From assembly GCA_016192135.1 (NCBI GenBank), contig JACPUR010000014.1:16905-80904 (forward strand): a DNA stretch of 64,000 nt. The letters run 5' to 3'. The notes below the pieces were generated by a model. It was not told where the DNA came from. It did no database searches and worked only from the letters and a program-made list of their open reading frames with translations. Position numbers and translations under genes: made by a program. Each line of letters starts with the position of its first letter. Positions within the stretch are counted from its first letter, which is position 1. Of this stretch, positions 1 through 7,137 are shown piece after piece. Origin of the DNA: Candidatus Tectomicrobia bacterium. Its GTDB lineage: Bacteria; UBA8248.

Positions 1-562
1 TGTCCACCATGTGGACGCCCAGGCCCGTCATGGAGCCGGCGGGCGACTCGCCCGGCTCGGAGCGCCAGCCGGGCCGCGGCGTCTGCCCGCCGAACATGGA
101 CAGGTTCGCCTCGAGCTGGTGGAGCATGCCGAGCTCCCGCTTTTCGACCATCTCCTTGATGCGGCGGGTGGCCCCGAGGCGGCGGCGGTGGTGCCCGACC
201 AGGAGGGTCACACCCGCCTTCTCGCAGGCCTCGATGGCGCGCCGGGCGTCCTTCACGGTGAGGGTGAGGGGCTTCTCGACGAAGACGTGCTTGCCCGCCG
301 AGGCCGCCTGCTCGATCATGGTGACATGCGTCGAATGCGGGGTGGCGAGGACGATGCCCTGGATCGAGGGGTCCTTGAGTATCTCCTCGAAGCTCCCCGC
401 CTGGGGGCAGCCGGCCTTCCCGGCGAAGGCCTTGCGGGCGTCCGCACCCCGGGCGAAGCACGATACGATCTCGCCCTCCCCGCTCCGCTTCACCGCCTCG
501 GCCAGCATCGCGCCCCACCAGCCCAGCCCCACCGAGGCCAGGCGCACCTTATCCGCAGCCAT
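1..562 (-). CDS. Gfo/Idh/MocA-family oxidoreductase, 3' end outside window
   Basis: Partial NAD(P)-dependent sugar or inositol-type dehydrogenase. Translated from the ATG at 562, it starts MAADKVRLASVGLGWWG, a Rossmann dinucleotide-binding start of the G-x-G-x-x-[GA] type. It continues with VLATPHSTHV near residue 73 and the family signature GKHVFVEKPLTL near residue 90, the EKP motif of the family with its conserved lysine. At least 187 residues are present of a usual 330-390, and the reading frame runs off the left edge. A good Shine-Dalgarno sequence (AAGGAGAAG) sits just upstream of the ATG. The substrate cannot be told. A terminator-like hairpin lies 108 bp upstream, so expression could be controlled by an RNA leader. 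Confidence 0.85.
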   Translation of the reverse strand, partial: MAADKVRLASVGLGWWGAMLAEAVKRSGEGEIVSCFARGADARKAFAGKAGCPQAGSFEEILKDPSIQGIVLATPHSTHVTMIEQAASAGKHVFVEKPLTLTVKDARRAIEACEKAGVTLLVGHHRRRLGATRRIKEMVEKRELGMLHQLEANLSMFGGQTPRPGWRSEPGESPAGSMTGLGVHMVD

Positions 563-669
563 TTCTTCTCCTTTTTCCCATTTGCCTGGAGCCGGCAGGG
601 CCGGCGGATACGTCGAGCGCTCCAACATAAAGCATGGGGGGGCCGTCCCGCAAAGGCCCCGCCGGACAT

Positions 670-705
670 AAAAAAGCTTCCCCTCCCGTCGCCGGGAGAG
701 GAAGC
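670..705 (-). terminator. Rho-independent terminator
   Basis: A 13-bp stem (GCTTCCCCTCCCG with CGGGAGAGGAAGC, one mismatch) closes a 4-nt loop. On the minus strand it is followed by six U residues. It ends the candidate RNA and lies 108 bp before the oxidoreductase start. Confidence 0.75.
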
Positions 706-858
706 CGTAAGCAAGAGGGTGGTGCCCGATGAATTATGAGTGCGTGGCGGAGGAGAGCCGACCCGATCGACTACTCCATCCGCCTGCCAATCGAGACGTG
801 CCGCCTAAGAACGCCTCGACCAGCATAGTTCTATAAAGCAAGCGGTGTGCCATTTCGG
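670..858 (-). ncRNA. Candidate small RNA or attenuating leader
   Basis: About 190 nt on the minus strand between a sigma70-like promoter (864-893) and an intrinsic terminator (670-705), with no convincing reading frame. It can form at least two strong stem-loops before the terminator. One has 8-bp arms, TCGAGGCG with CGTCTCGA. The other pairs GGCGGA-TGGAG with CTC-TCCTCCGCC (plus positions 746-784). It does not match the conserved cores of the riboswitches, tmRNA, SRP RNA, 6S RNA or RNase P RNA that I know. It lies directly upstream of the Gfo/Idh gene, so it could be an attenuator for that gene or an independent small RNA. Confidence 0.45.
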
Positions 859-863
859 ATTCC

Positions 864-893
864 TATATAAACCATTGATTTCACTGTCCGTAA
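864..893 (-). promoter_or_regulatory. Sigma70-like promoter for the candidate RNA
   Basis: On the minus strand, TTACGG (888-893) and TTATAT (865-870) are separated by 17 nt. TATATA with an 18-nt spacer is an overlapping alternative -10. The predicted start is near 857. Confidence 0.45.
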
Positions 894-907
894 CTTTTCG
901 GATAGCC

Positions 908-957
908 TTGGCAAATTGCCAATTTGTCAGGCTTCGCCGATGCGGCTTCGGACAAAT
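908..957. promoter_or_regulatory. Two inverted repeats upstream of the cupin gene
   Basis: A perfect 15-bp palindrome, TTGGCAAATTGCCAA (908-922), is followed at once by ATTTGTC (922-928) facing GACAAAT (951-957) around a GC-rich loop. The site lies between the minus-strand promoter and the cupin start at 989. It is therefore a plausible operator plus mRNA hairpin for a divergent promoter region. Function is inferred from position only. Confidence 0.4.
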
Positions 958-988
958 CGTCATTCTGCCCCGGATATAGGAGAGCCCG

Positions 989-1339
989 ATGCAAATCTTC
1001 CACTGGGACAGCGTCCCCAGCCATCCGGTTCGTCCCGGAGTAAGCCGTAAGGTGTTCACCGGTGAGGGCGCCATGCTTCTCATCACCGAGTTCGGGCCCG
1101 GCTCGACCGAATCGCCCCACACCCACCCTTTCGAGCAGCTCGTCTTCGTCCTGGAGGGGGACGTGGAGTTCACCCTCGGCGGGGAGAAGCGCGCCGTGCC
1201 GGCCGGCTCGGTCTTCCGCATCCCGCCCGGCACCCCGCACGGCGCCAGCGCCCTCGGCGGCAAGCGCTGCCGCGTCCTCGCCGTCTACGGCCCCCCGCGG
1301 GAGGACGTGCTGAAATATTGCGATTACCAGAAGGAGTGA
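989..1339 (+). CDS. Small cupin-domain protein
   Basis: A 116-residue single-domain cupin (beta-barrel, probable metal binder). Cupin motif 1 is seen as GSTESPHTHPFEQLVFVLEG near residues 38-57, with two histidines and a glutamate as metal ligands. Motif 2 is GSVFRIPPGTPHGA near residues 72-85. The length is typical of stand-alone cupins of unknown substrate. The ATG at 989 is preceded by AGGAGAG. It stands alone in a non-coding neighbourhood with operator-like repeats upstream. The enzymatic role (isomerase, dioxygenase or sugar sensing) cannot be decided. Confidence 0.85.
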   Translation: MQIFHWDSVPSHPVRPGVSRKVFTGEGAMLLITEFGPGSTESPHTHPFEQLVFVLEGDVEFTLGGEKRAVPAGSVFRIPPGTPHGASALGGKRCRVLAVYGPPREDVLKYCDYQKE

Positions 1340-1420
1340 GGGCCATCACGCGAAAACTTTCCATCCCCCGGCACCGTTCGATGGTGGCCACCATGCCACC
1401 GTTCGACCCCTCCCCTCCGC

Positions 1421-1507
1421 CCCTCCCCTTATCAAGGGGAGGGGATGGGGGTGGGGTGGTTTGCGGGAGTTGCCGCTTTTTCAAGGGGCGGCCGGCCGCC
1501 CCTACGG
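1421..1507. repeat. Intergenic palindromes
   Basis: CCCTCCCCTT faces AAGGGGAGGG around a 3-nt loop (1421-1443). A second palindrome, GGGGCGGCC-GGCCGCCCC (1485-1502), runs into CTACGGA, the edge sequence of the GTAGGGGCG palindrome family found across the window. No gene is supported between 1340 and 1799. Confidence 0.6.
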
Positions 1508-1541
1508 ACAATTCACGCCCCGATCATCTTCTTCCTCAGTC

Positions 1542-1571
1542 CCCTACCTCCGCCTCGGCAGGCCCGAAAGC
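1542..1571. repeat. Duplicate of the lipoprotein gene 3' end
   Basis: These 30 bp are identical to 1798-1827, which encodes the last residues and stop of the minus-strand lipoprotein gene. The duplicated tail lies about 230 bp beyond the real gene end, separated by repeat elements. It looks like a relic of a local duplication or of an excised mobile element. Confidence 0.7.
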
Positions 1572-1655
1572 ATCCGTTGCCTTCGGCGGGGCGGCGATCT
1601 CCCTCCCCCTTTCGGGGGGAGGGCCGGGGAGGCCCCAAGGGCCGGTGGGGTAAAG

Positions 1656-1700
1656 TGTCACCCATGTACCCGGTCTGATGTGTTACCCATGTAGCCGGTT
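1656..1700. repeat. Tandem insertion-sequence-end-like repeats
   Basis: Two direct copies of a TGT-starting motif (TGTCACCCATGTACCCGGT and TGTTACCCATGTAGCCGGT) lie 24 nt apart. A third copy is at 14391-14409. IS481-type elements commonly have ends starting with TGT, and this motif resembles such ends. No transposase is nearby, so these would be solo remnants. The link to a particular IS family is inference. Confidence 0.45.
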
Positions 1701-1799
1701 GCACAGAGCGCAGCCCGGTGATCTCCCCTCCCCCTCCCCCCTCCCGGAGGGAGGGGGGAAAACGAACCGGGCGGATGGATGGCGCATCGCAGCCCCTCC

Positions 1800-2360
1800 C
1801 TACCTCCGCCTCGGCAGGCCCGAAAGCGCCTCCTGGATGGCGGCCTTCATCTCGTCCCCCTGGTGGATCAAGGTCGAGGCGGAGGCCTCGGCCGACCACA
1901 GGCGCTCCCCCTCCGTGCTCCACAGGGTGAGGGAGACCCGGGCGGTGCACGCGTCGACGCTCTCGCACCGGGCGTCCCCCCGGGCGGCGAGCATCGCCGG
2001 ATGCCCCCCCTCCCGCAGGCGCCCGAGCAGCGCCTTCGAGGGCATCACGGGCGGGGCCTCCTCCCCGCCCGGCCAGGGGAGGGGCTCGTAGCCGCGCGCC
2101 GCCAGGGCCTCCTCGACGAGAAAGGTGGCCTCGATCCGGTCCACCTTGCTCCCCGGAGGAGCGGGCACGCCCGCCTTTCGGTAGATGTCGCGGAAGTACC
2201 CCGTCCAGTCGTAGGGATAGGCGAAAGGCGCCACCGCCACCCGCCGCACACCCTCCAGCTCGCCCGAGTTGAACACCTCGGCCTGGCCGCTCAATTGATA
2301 GCCGCAGCCCGCGCACCAGAGCAGGAGGGCCGCCAGGAGGGGCGCGGGCCGCTTCCTCAT
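1800..2360 (-). CDS. Predicted lipoprotein, LptE/CsgG-like in appearance
   Basis: A 186-residue exported protein. The N-terminus MRKRPAPLLAALLLWCAGCG is a signal peptide with a lipobox-like AGC. The mature start CGYQLSG resembles LPS-assembly lipoproteins (LptE), and VRRVAVAPF resembles CsgG/LpoB-type lipoproteins. The rest matches neither clearly. The ATG overlaps the stop of the upstream M50-like gene by 4 nt (ATGA), so the two are translationally coupled and probably act together in the envelope. The last codons are duplicated at 1542-1571. An outer-membrane-anchored role is inferred, not shown. Confidence 0.7.
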   Translation of the reverse strand: MRKRPAPLLAALLLWCAGCGYQLSGQAEVFNSGELEGVRRVAVAPFAYPYDWTGYFRDIYRKAGVPAPPGSKVDRIEATFLVEEALAARGYEPLPWPGGEEAPPVMPSKALLGRLREGGHPAMLAARGDARCESVDACTARVSLTLWSTEGERLWSAEASASTLIHQGDEMKAAIQEALSGLPRRR

Positions 2361-3097
2361 CCGAACATCCCCCCGCGCCCCAGGAGCAGCCCGAGGCCCG
2401 CCAGCAGCTCTCTCCCGGCCCAGGCGTAGGCCCCGGCCAGCCGGCCGGGGAGGCTCCACGCGAAGGCGGCGAACGCCCCCGCGCCCCCCGCCGCCGCGAG
2501 CGCCGTCCCGCCCGCGAAGAACCCGCCCGCGAAGGCGATCACCGTCCACGAGAAGAAGCGCCCGCCGCGGGCGATGTCGGGCTGGGCCGAGCGCAGCACC
2601 CGCAGGGTCATCGTCAAGTGGAAGCTCAAGGCGAGGCCCACCGCGAAGGCCGTGGCCCGGTCCACCCAGGGCGACCCGGCCACGCGCCCCGCCAGGGCGC
2701 CCGCGGCCAGCGCCAGCGCGGCCAGCAGCGGGAAAAAGTACGGCGCCAGGGTGATGAGGAAGTTCGTCCCGCTCAGGGCCACCTTCCCGTCCGCGCGGGA
2801 GACCTCGAAGCGGCTCACCTTCTTCCCCATGAGAAGGGCGAAGGCCAAGTGGGTGAACTCGTGCGCGAAGGTGTAGAGGAACTCGGGCGGCCGCAGGCGG
2901 TGCCAGGCGAGGTAGGCGAGCGCCCCGGCGAGGAAGGCCCAGCCCCCGGGGGAGAGGAGGAAGCCCGGCTCCCCGCCTCCCCGGTGGAGGAAGGCCCCGG
3001 GCGCCGCCGCCGCGAGCGCCTCCGCCAGCGCCCAACAGGCGGGCAGGAGCAGGAGGCCCCCCATCCACGCGAGGGGCCGGAGCAGGATCTTCCTCAT
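2357..3097 (-). CDS. M50-like membrane metallopeptidase
   Basis: A 246-residue integral membrane protein. It carries a zinc-protease HEFTH motif (H-E-x-x-H) near residue 77, following YTFA and preceding LAFALLMGKK. About six hydrophobic segments are visible, including an N-terminal one, one at the active site and several alanine/glycine-rich helices in the second half. This fits M50-type or DUF3267-like intramembrane peptidases, although the second M50 signature (NPDG) is not obvious. The gene starts at 3097 (MRKILLRPLAW) and overlaps the lipoprotein gene by 4 nt. Confidence 0.65.
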   Translation of the reverse strand: MRKILLRPLAWMGGLLLLPACWALAEALAAAAPGAFLHRGGGEPGFLLSPGGWAFLAGALAYLAWHRLRPPEFLYTFAHEFTHLAFALLMGKKVSRFEVSRADGKVALSGTNFLITLAPYFFPLLAALALAAGALAGRVAGSPWVDRATAFAVGLALSFHLTMTLRVLRSAQPDIARGGRFFSWTVIAFAGGFFAGGTALAAAGGAGAFAAFAWSLPGRLAGAYAWAGRELLAGLGLLLGRGGMFG

Positions 3098-3271
3098 CCC
3101 CGTTTCCCGTCCCGGGCGGCCACTTCCCTCATGCGGGCCAGGATAGCGGGTCAAGTCCGCCCCTCCAACTCCATGGGACATCGGATTGACGGCGGGGCGC
3201 CGGAGCGCCAAATTCCCTGCGGGCCGCCAGTGGCATAGAATGATCCCCTTCCCTCCCCCTGGAGAGCCCTC

Positions 3272-3799
3272 ATGTATACCGCCCCGGACGTCGTCGCCAA
3301 GACCCTGGAGCTCAACTCCAACCTCGTCCGCATGGCCCTCGAAGGCCTGAGCGACGAGGAGTTCCTCCAGCAGCCCAAGGCGGACTGCAACCCCATCGCC
3401 TGGCTCCTCTGGCACATGACCCGCGTCGAGGACTCCATCCTCTCCCGCTTCAGCGGCGAGCCCCAGGTCTGGATCGAGGGGGGCTGGCACGAGCGCATCC
3501 AGGCACCCGGCGGCGCCGAGGACGCCGGCATGGGGAACAAGATGGAGCAGGTCTGCGCCTTCCGGGCCGGGAAGGAAGACCTCCTCGCCTACGCCGAGGC
3601 CGTGCGCCAAAACACCCAGGACATCCTCCCCGCCATCTCCACCGAGATGCTCACGGCGAAGGTGGAGAACCCGCCCTCCCCCGCCGTCCAGCGGCAGGGC
3701 GATTTCCTCAGCATCCTGCTCACCGACTACTCCCACCACGCGGGCCAGATCTGCTACCTCCGCGGCTACATCAAGGGGGCCGGCTGGCTGCCGTTCTAG
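3272..3799 (+). CDS. DinB-family protein (copy 1)
   Basis: A 175-residue four-helix-bundle protein of the DinB/YfiT type, a superfamily that includes metal-dependent thiol transferases and many stress proteins of unknown function. Likely metal ligands are His48 in WLLWHMTR and the His pair at 155-156 in DYSHHAGQICYLRG. GGAGAG precedes the ATG. The next gene (3934) is a same-length paralogue with matching WLLWHMTR and SHHAGQICYLRG motifs, so this is a tandem duplication. The downstream copy, not this one, lies behind the ArsR operator. Confidence 0.85.
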   Translation: MYTAPDVVAKTLELNSNLVRMALEGLSDEEFLQQPKADCNPIAWLLWHMTRVEDSILSRFSGEPQVWIEGGWHERIQAPGGAEDAGMGNKMEQVCAFRAGKEDLLAYAEAVRQNTQDILPAISTEMLTAKVENPPSPAVQRQGDFLSILLTDYSHHAGQICYLRGYIKGAGWLPF

Positions 3800-3851
3800 C
3801 GGAAGGCCCCGGCTCTAGCGGAAGGCCCCGGCGGCGCCTGGATTTTCCCCC

Positions 3852-3880
3852 TTGACGGAACGCATTGGCCGCCTTATTAT
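3852..3880 (+). promoter_or_regulatory. Sigma70 promoter of the ArsR operon
   Basis: TTGACG (3852-3857) and TATTAT (3875-3880) are separated by exactly 17 nt. It reads into the DinB-ArsR-DUF899-SRPBCC operon and is overlapped at its 3' edge by the palindromic operator. Confidence 0.75.
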
Positions 3881-3895
3881 TAACCAAGTGGTTAA
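3880..3895. promoter_or_regulatory. Palindromic operator, probably for the ArsR regulator
   Basis: TTAACCAAGTGGTTAA is a perfect 7+2+7 palindrome. It starts on the last base of the -10 box and covers the expected transcription start, so a bound dimer would block initiation. The operon encodes an ArsR-family repressor, which makes autoregulation the simplest reading. Confidence 0.7.
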
Positions 3896-3933
3896 ATATC
3901 ATCGGCCCCCCCCTTGAGACAGGAGACGCGCCC

Positions 3934-4461
3934 ATGAACGCCGCGGACCTCATCGCCAAGACCCTTGAGCTGAACAGCCAGGCCCTCGTGAGCAAGGCCC
4001 TCGACGGCCTCACCGACGAGGACCTCCTCAAGCAGCCCGGCAAGGACTCCAACCCCACCGGCTGGCTCCTCTGGCACATGACCCGCACCGAGGACGGCCT
4101 CATCGCCCAGCTCGCCGGCAAGCCCCAGGTCTGGGCCGGGGACGGATGGGAGAAGCGCATTCCCCTCCCGGCCGGCACCAACGACAGCGGCTTCGGGCAC
4201 ACCATGGAGCAGGTGCGGGCCTTCCGGGCCAAGAAACAGGATCTCCTCGACTACGCCCAGGCGGTGCGGAAGAACACCCTCGCCCTCCTGCCCTCCGTCC
4301 CCCCCGAGGCCTTCGACCGGAAGCTGGAGAGCCCGCCCAACCCGGCCGTCCAGACGGCGGGGGACTTCATGGCCGTCCTGCTCCTCGACTACTCCCACCA
4401 CGCCGGCCAGATCTGCTACCTCCGGGGCCACTTCAAGGGCCACGGCTGGCTCGGGTTCTGA
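3934..4461 (+). CDS. DinB-family protein (copy 2)
   Basis: A 175-residue DinB-fold protein and close paralogue of the preceding gene, sharing TLELNS, WLLWHMTR and the C-terminal SHHAGQICYLRGHFKG. The metal-ligand histidines are conserved. The start at 3934 (MNAADLIAK) follows AGGAGACGCGCCC. A longer in-frame start at 3865 would place coding sequence over the promoter and operator, so it is rejected. It is the first gene of the ArsR operon, 18 bp before the regulator. The likely job is metal-dependent detoxification or thiol chemistry, with unknown substrate. Confidence 0.85.
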   Translation: MNAADLIAKTLELNSQALVSKALDGLTDEDLLKQPGKDSNPTGWLLWHMTRTEDGLIAQLAGKPQVWAGDGWEKRIPLPAGTNDSGFGHTMEQVRAFRAKKQDLLDYAQAVRKNTLALLPSVPPEAFDRKLESPPNPAVQTAGDFMAVLLLDYSHHAGQICYLRGHFKGHGWLGF

Positions 4462-4479
4462 CCGATCGCAGGAGAGCCC

Positions 4480-4890
4480 ATGCCCCCCGCCCTCGACCGC
4501 ACCTTCGCCGCCCTGGCCGACCCCACCCGGCGGGCCATCCTCGCCCGCCTCGCCCAGGGGGAGGCCAGCGTCACCGCGCTCGCCGCCCCCTTCCGCATGT
4601 CGCTCCCGGCCGTCTCGAAGCACCTGCGGGTGCTCGAGCGGGCGGGGCTCGTGGGGCGCAGCCGGGAGGGCCGGGTCCACCGCCTGCGCCTGGAGGCCTC
4701 GCCCCTGCGCGAGGCGGAGGCGTGGATCGCCCGCTACCGCCGCTTCTGGGAGGCGCAGTTCGACGCCCTCGCCCGCTACCTGGAGGAGACGGCGGAGGAG
4801 CCTCATGCGCCGGAGCCCCCATTTGAGCCCAAGCCGCCCTCCGCCCCCTCGCCGCCCGCCGGGGGAAAGCGCCGGCGGAGGCGCGGATAA
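4480..4890 (+). CDS. ArsR-family transcriptional repressor (SdpR-like)
   Basis: A 136-residue winged-helix regulator. The signature [15 protein letters not shown] (near residues 13-27) and the recognition-helix region [19 protein letters not shown] are typical of the ArsR subgroup found next to SRPBCC (AHSA1) genes. No ELCVC-type cysteine motif is present, so it is not a classical metal sensor. The C-terminal tail is proline- and arginine-rich and probably disordered. It is expected to bind the palindrome at 3880-3895 and repress its own operon. The inducer is unknown. Confidence 0.9.
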   Translation: MPPALDRTFAALADPTRRAILARLAQGEASVTALAAPFRMSLPAVSKHLRVLERAGLVGRSREGRVHRLRLEASPLREAEAWIARYRRFWEAQFDALARYLEETAEEPHAPEPPFEPKPPSAPSPPAGGKRRRRRG

Positions 4891-4908
4891 GGAAGAAGGA
4901 GACAATCC

Positions 4909-5634
4909 ATGAAAACGATCGAGACGGCGGCGCACAGGGCCGTGTCGCGGGAGGCGTGGCTCGAAGCGCGCAGGGCGCTCCTGGACAAGGAGAAGGATTT
5001 GACCCGCCGGCGCGACGAATTGAGCCGGCGGAGGCGCGAGCTGCCCTGGGTCAGGGTGGACAAGAATTACATCTTCGACGCGCCGGATGGGAAGAAATCC
5101 CTGGCCGATCTCTTCGGGGGCAAGAGCCAGATCATGATCTACCACTTCATGTTCGGGCCGGACTGGGAGGAGGGCTGCCGCAGCTGCTCGTTCCTGTCCG
5201 ATCATATCGACGGCGCCAACCGGCACCTCCCGCACCGCGGCGTGCGCCTGCTGGCGGCCTCCCGCGCCCCCCTGGCCAAGATCGAGAGGTTCAAGAAACG
5301 CATGGGCTGGCGCTTCGAGTGGGTTTCATCCCTCGGCAGCGACTTCAACTTCGACTACGGCGTGTCGTTCGCGAAAGAAGATGTGGCGAAGGACCAGGTG
5401 AACTACAACTACGCGGTCTCGACCGCGCACGGCAGCGAGGAACTCCCCGGGCTGAGCGCGTTCTATAAGGACCCGGCCGGCGCCGTCTTCCATACCTATT
5501 CCGCCTACGCGCGCGGGCTCGACATGCTCATCGGCGCGTACAACTTCCTCGACCTGGCGCCGATGGGCCGGGACGAGGAGGGCTTTTCTTTCACCATGGA
5601 GTGGGTGCGTCACCACGACCGGTACGGAGCGTAG
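4909..5634 (+). CDS. DUF899 thioredoxin-like protein
   Basis: A 241-residue protein of the DUF899 family, a thioredoxin-fold group of unknown function often encoded with SRPBCC and DinB genes. Features: a charged N-terminal helix, WVRVDKNYIFDAPDGKKSLADLF near residues 46-68, the hallmark FMFGPDWEEGCRSCSF with a C-x-x-C pair near residues 88-91 of that segment, and a C-terminal half rich in aromatic residues. SD AAGGAGA precedes the ATG, 18 bp after the arsR stop. A redox role is inferred from the C-x-x-C only. Confidence 0.85.
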   Translation: MKTIETAAHRAVSREAWLEARRALLDKEKDLTRRRDELSRRRRELPWVRVDKNYIFDAPDGKKSLADLFGGKSQIMIYHFMFGPDWEEGCRSCSFLSDHIDGANRHLPHRGVRLLAASRAPLAKIERFKKRMGWRFEWVSSLGSDFNFDYGVSFAKEDVAKDQVNYNYAVSTAHGSEELPGLSAFYKDPAGAVFHTYSAYARGLDMLIGAYNFLDLAPMGRDEEGFSFTMEWVRHHDRYGA

Positions 5635-5694
5635 AGGAGAGCGTCCCGCCCGGGGGCGAAGCCCGGGCCGCCGCCCGCCCGAAGGAGAACGCCC

Positions 5695-6144
5695 ATGCCC
5701 GCCTCCCCGGCCGGCATCCACCTCCGGCTCACGCGGACCTTCGAGGCGCCGCGCGAAAAAGTCTTCCGCGCCTGGACCGACCCGGAGGCGCTGAAGCGCT
5801 GGTGGGGACCCGCCGACTTCGACTGCATCGAGGCCCAGAGCGACCCGCGCCCGGGGGGCCGCTACCGCATCACCGTCCGGGAGAGGGAGAAGGGCGAGGT
5901 CTACACCGTCCTCGGCGAGTACCGGGAGGTCGAGCCCCCCGCCCGCCTTGTCTACACCTGGCGCTGGGGGCACTGGGACGCGGCCGCGGAGGAGAGCCTC
6001 GTCACCGTCGAGTTTCACGCGCGGGGCGCCTCCACCGAGCTCACCCTCGTCCACGAGCGCTTCCCGGACGAGGGCACGCGCGACCAGCACAGCCAGGGCT
6101 GGGCGAGCACCCTCGGCTGCCTGGCGGAATACCTGGGCGGATGA
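5695..6144 (+). CDS. SRPBCC (AHSA1-type) domain protein 1
   Basis: A 149-residue START/Bet v1-like ligand-binding protein. The family start TRTFEAPREKVFRAWTDPEALKRWWGP lies in the first 40 residues, then PRPGGRYRI in the middle and a C-terminal HSQGWASTLGCLAEYL. Such proteins form a hydrophobic cavity and typically sit in ArsR-controlled operons. One of three paralogues in this operon. The ligand is unknown. SD AAGGAGAA lies upstream of the ATG. Confidence 0.88.
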   Translation: MPASPAGIHLRLTRTFEAPREKVFRAWTDPEALKRWWGPADFDCIEAQSDPRPGGRYRITVREREKGEVYTVLGEYREVEPPARLVYTWRWGHWDAAAEESLVTVEFHARGASTELTLVHERFPDEGTRDQHSQGWASTLGCLAEYLGG

Positions 6145-6189
6145 CCTCGGGCCGGACATGACGCCGACCCCCAGAGGAGGAGCTTGATC

Positions 6190-6648
6190 GTGCCCGCTCT
6201 CCCGGCCCGCGCCCTCCACACCCTGCGCCTCGTCCGCACCTTCGAGGCGCCGCGCGAGAGGGTCTTCCGCGCCTGGACCGACCCCGAGGCGCTGAAGGAG
6301 TGGTACGGGCCGGACGGGTGGTCCACCCCCAGCGCGGAGGTGGACCTCCGGGCGGGAGGCGGCTACCGGATCACCATGAAGGGCCCGGAAGGCGAGGAGA
6401 TCCGCCTGAGCGGGACCTTCCGGGAGGTCCGGCCGCCGGAGCGGCTCGTCTACACCTGGAATTGGGAGAAATTCCACCTCGACCTCGGCGGCTTGGGGGA
6501 AACGCTGGTCACGGTTGAATTTCACGAGCGGGGCGGCGCCACGGAGCTGATCCTCACGCACGAGCGGTTCCCCCGCGCCGAAACCCGCGATCTGCACGGG
6601 GGGGGCTGGGCGAGCACCCTCGATTGCCTGGCGGAATACCTGGGCTGA
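6190..6648 (+). CDS. SRPBCC (AHSA1-type) domain protein 2
   Basis: A 152-residue paralogue of the previous gene (RTFEAPRERVFRAWTDPEALKEWYGP; C-terminal GGGWASTLDCLAEYLG). The start is chosen as GTG at 6190 because AGGAGG at 6175-6180 is properly spaced from it. A TTG at 6184 is too close to the ribosome-binding site. The gap to the preceding gene is 45 bp. Ligand unknown. Confidence 0.85.
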   Translation: MPALPARALHTLRLVRTFEAPRERVFRAWTDPEALKEWYGPDGWSTPSAEVDLRAGGGYRITMKGPEGEEIRLSGTFREVRPPERLVYTWNWEKFHLDLGGLGETLVTVEFHERGGATELILTHERFPRAETRDLHGGGWASTLDCLAEYLG

Positions 6649-6674
6649 GCCTTCCACGGGAAAGGAGTCTCCGC

Positions 6675-7112
6675 ATGATCGATCGCCGCTTCCTCACCAT
6701 CGCGCTGGGCTACGTCGCGGTCACCTTCGTCCTCGCCGTCCTCTGGCACCTGGTGCTGTTCAAGGGCGTCTACGACGCGCTCGGCTACGTGGGGCGCAAG
6801 GAGCCGATCTTCGCCCTGGGCCTCCTCTCCATGGTGGTGCAGGGGGCGGCGCTGGGCGGGCTCTTCCCGCGCTTCGCGCGGGGCGGGGACCCCTACCGGG
6901 AGGGGCTCCGCTTCAGCCTGGCGATGGGGGCCTTCTTCTGGAGCTGCCACGTCCTCGCGGCGGCGGCGAAGAACCCCATCTCCCCGATCCCGACCTTCGT
7001 GGCCATCGAGACGGCCTATCTCCTGATCCAGTTCACCCTGGCGGGCCTGATCATCGGGTGGGCCCACCGGCCCGGCACGGCCCCCGCCGCGCGCTTCGCC
7101 GCCAAGGCGTGA
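6675..7112 (+). CDS. Four-helix membrane protein of the ArsR operon
   Basis: A 145-residue integral membrane protein. Hydrophobic segments are visible at about residues 6-25, 45-65, 78-97 and 115-135. The end is basic and alanine-rich. AAAGGAG precedes the ATG at 6675. I do not recognise the family with confidence. Small proteins like this occur beside SRPBCC genes and may be a membrane partner. The function is unassigned. Confidence 0.75.
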   Translation: MIDRRFLTIALGYVAVTFVLAVLWHLVLFKGVYDALGYVGRKEPIFALGLLSMVVQGAALGGLFPRFARGGDPYREGLRFSLAMGAFFWSCHVLAAAAKNPISPIPTFVAIETAYLLIQFTLAGLIIGWAHRPGTAPAARFAAKA

Positions 7113-7137
7113 GAGACTCGAAAAAAAAGGAGGCCCC

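Noticed and set aside
707-725. AGAGGGTGGTGCCCG resembles the T-box sequence AGGGTGGNACCGCG
   Set aside because: The match is incomplete, no specifier loop or stem I is visible on that strand, and the adjacent terminator works on the opposite strand.
805-1263. 152-codon minus-strand reading frame over the cupin gene
   Set aside because: Shadow of the cupin gene with no family pattern, and its start lies inside the cupin coding region.
2357-3739. 460-codon minus-strand frame spanning the DinB gene
   Set aside because: Only the 246 codons from 3097 form a membrane protease. The rest is antisense to DinB and lacks sense.
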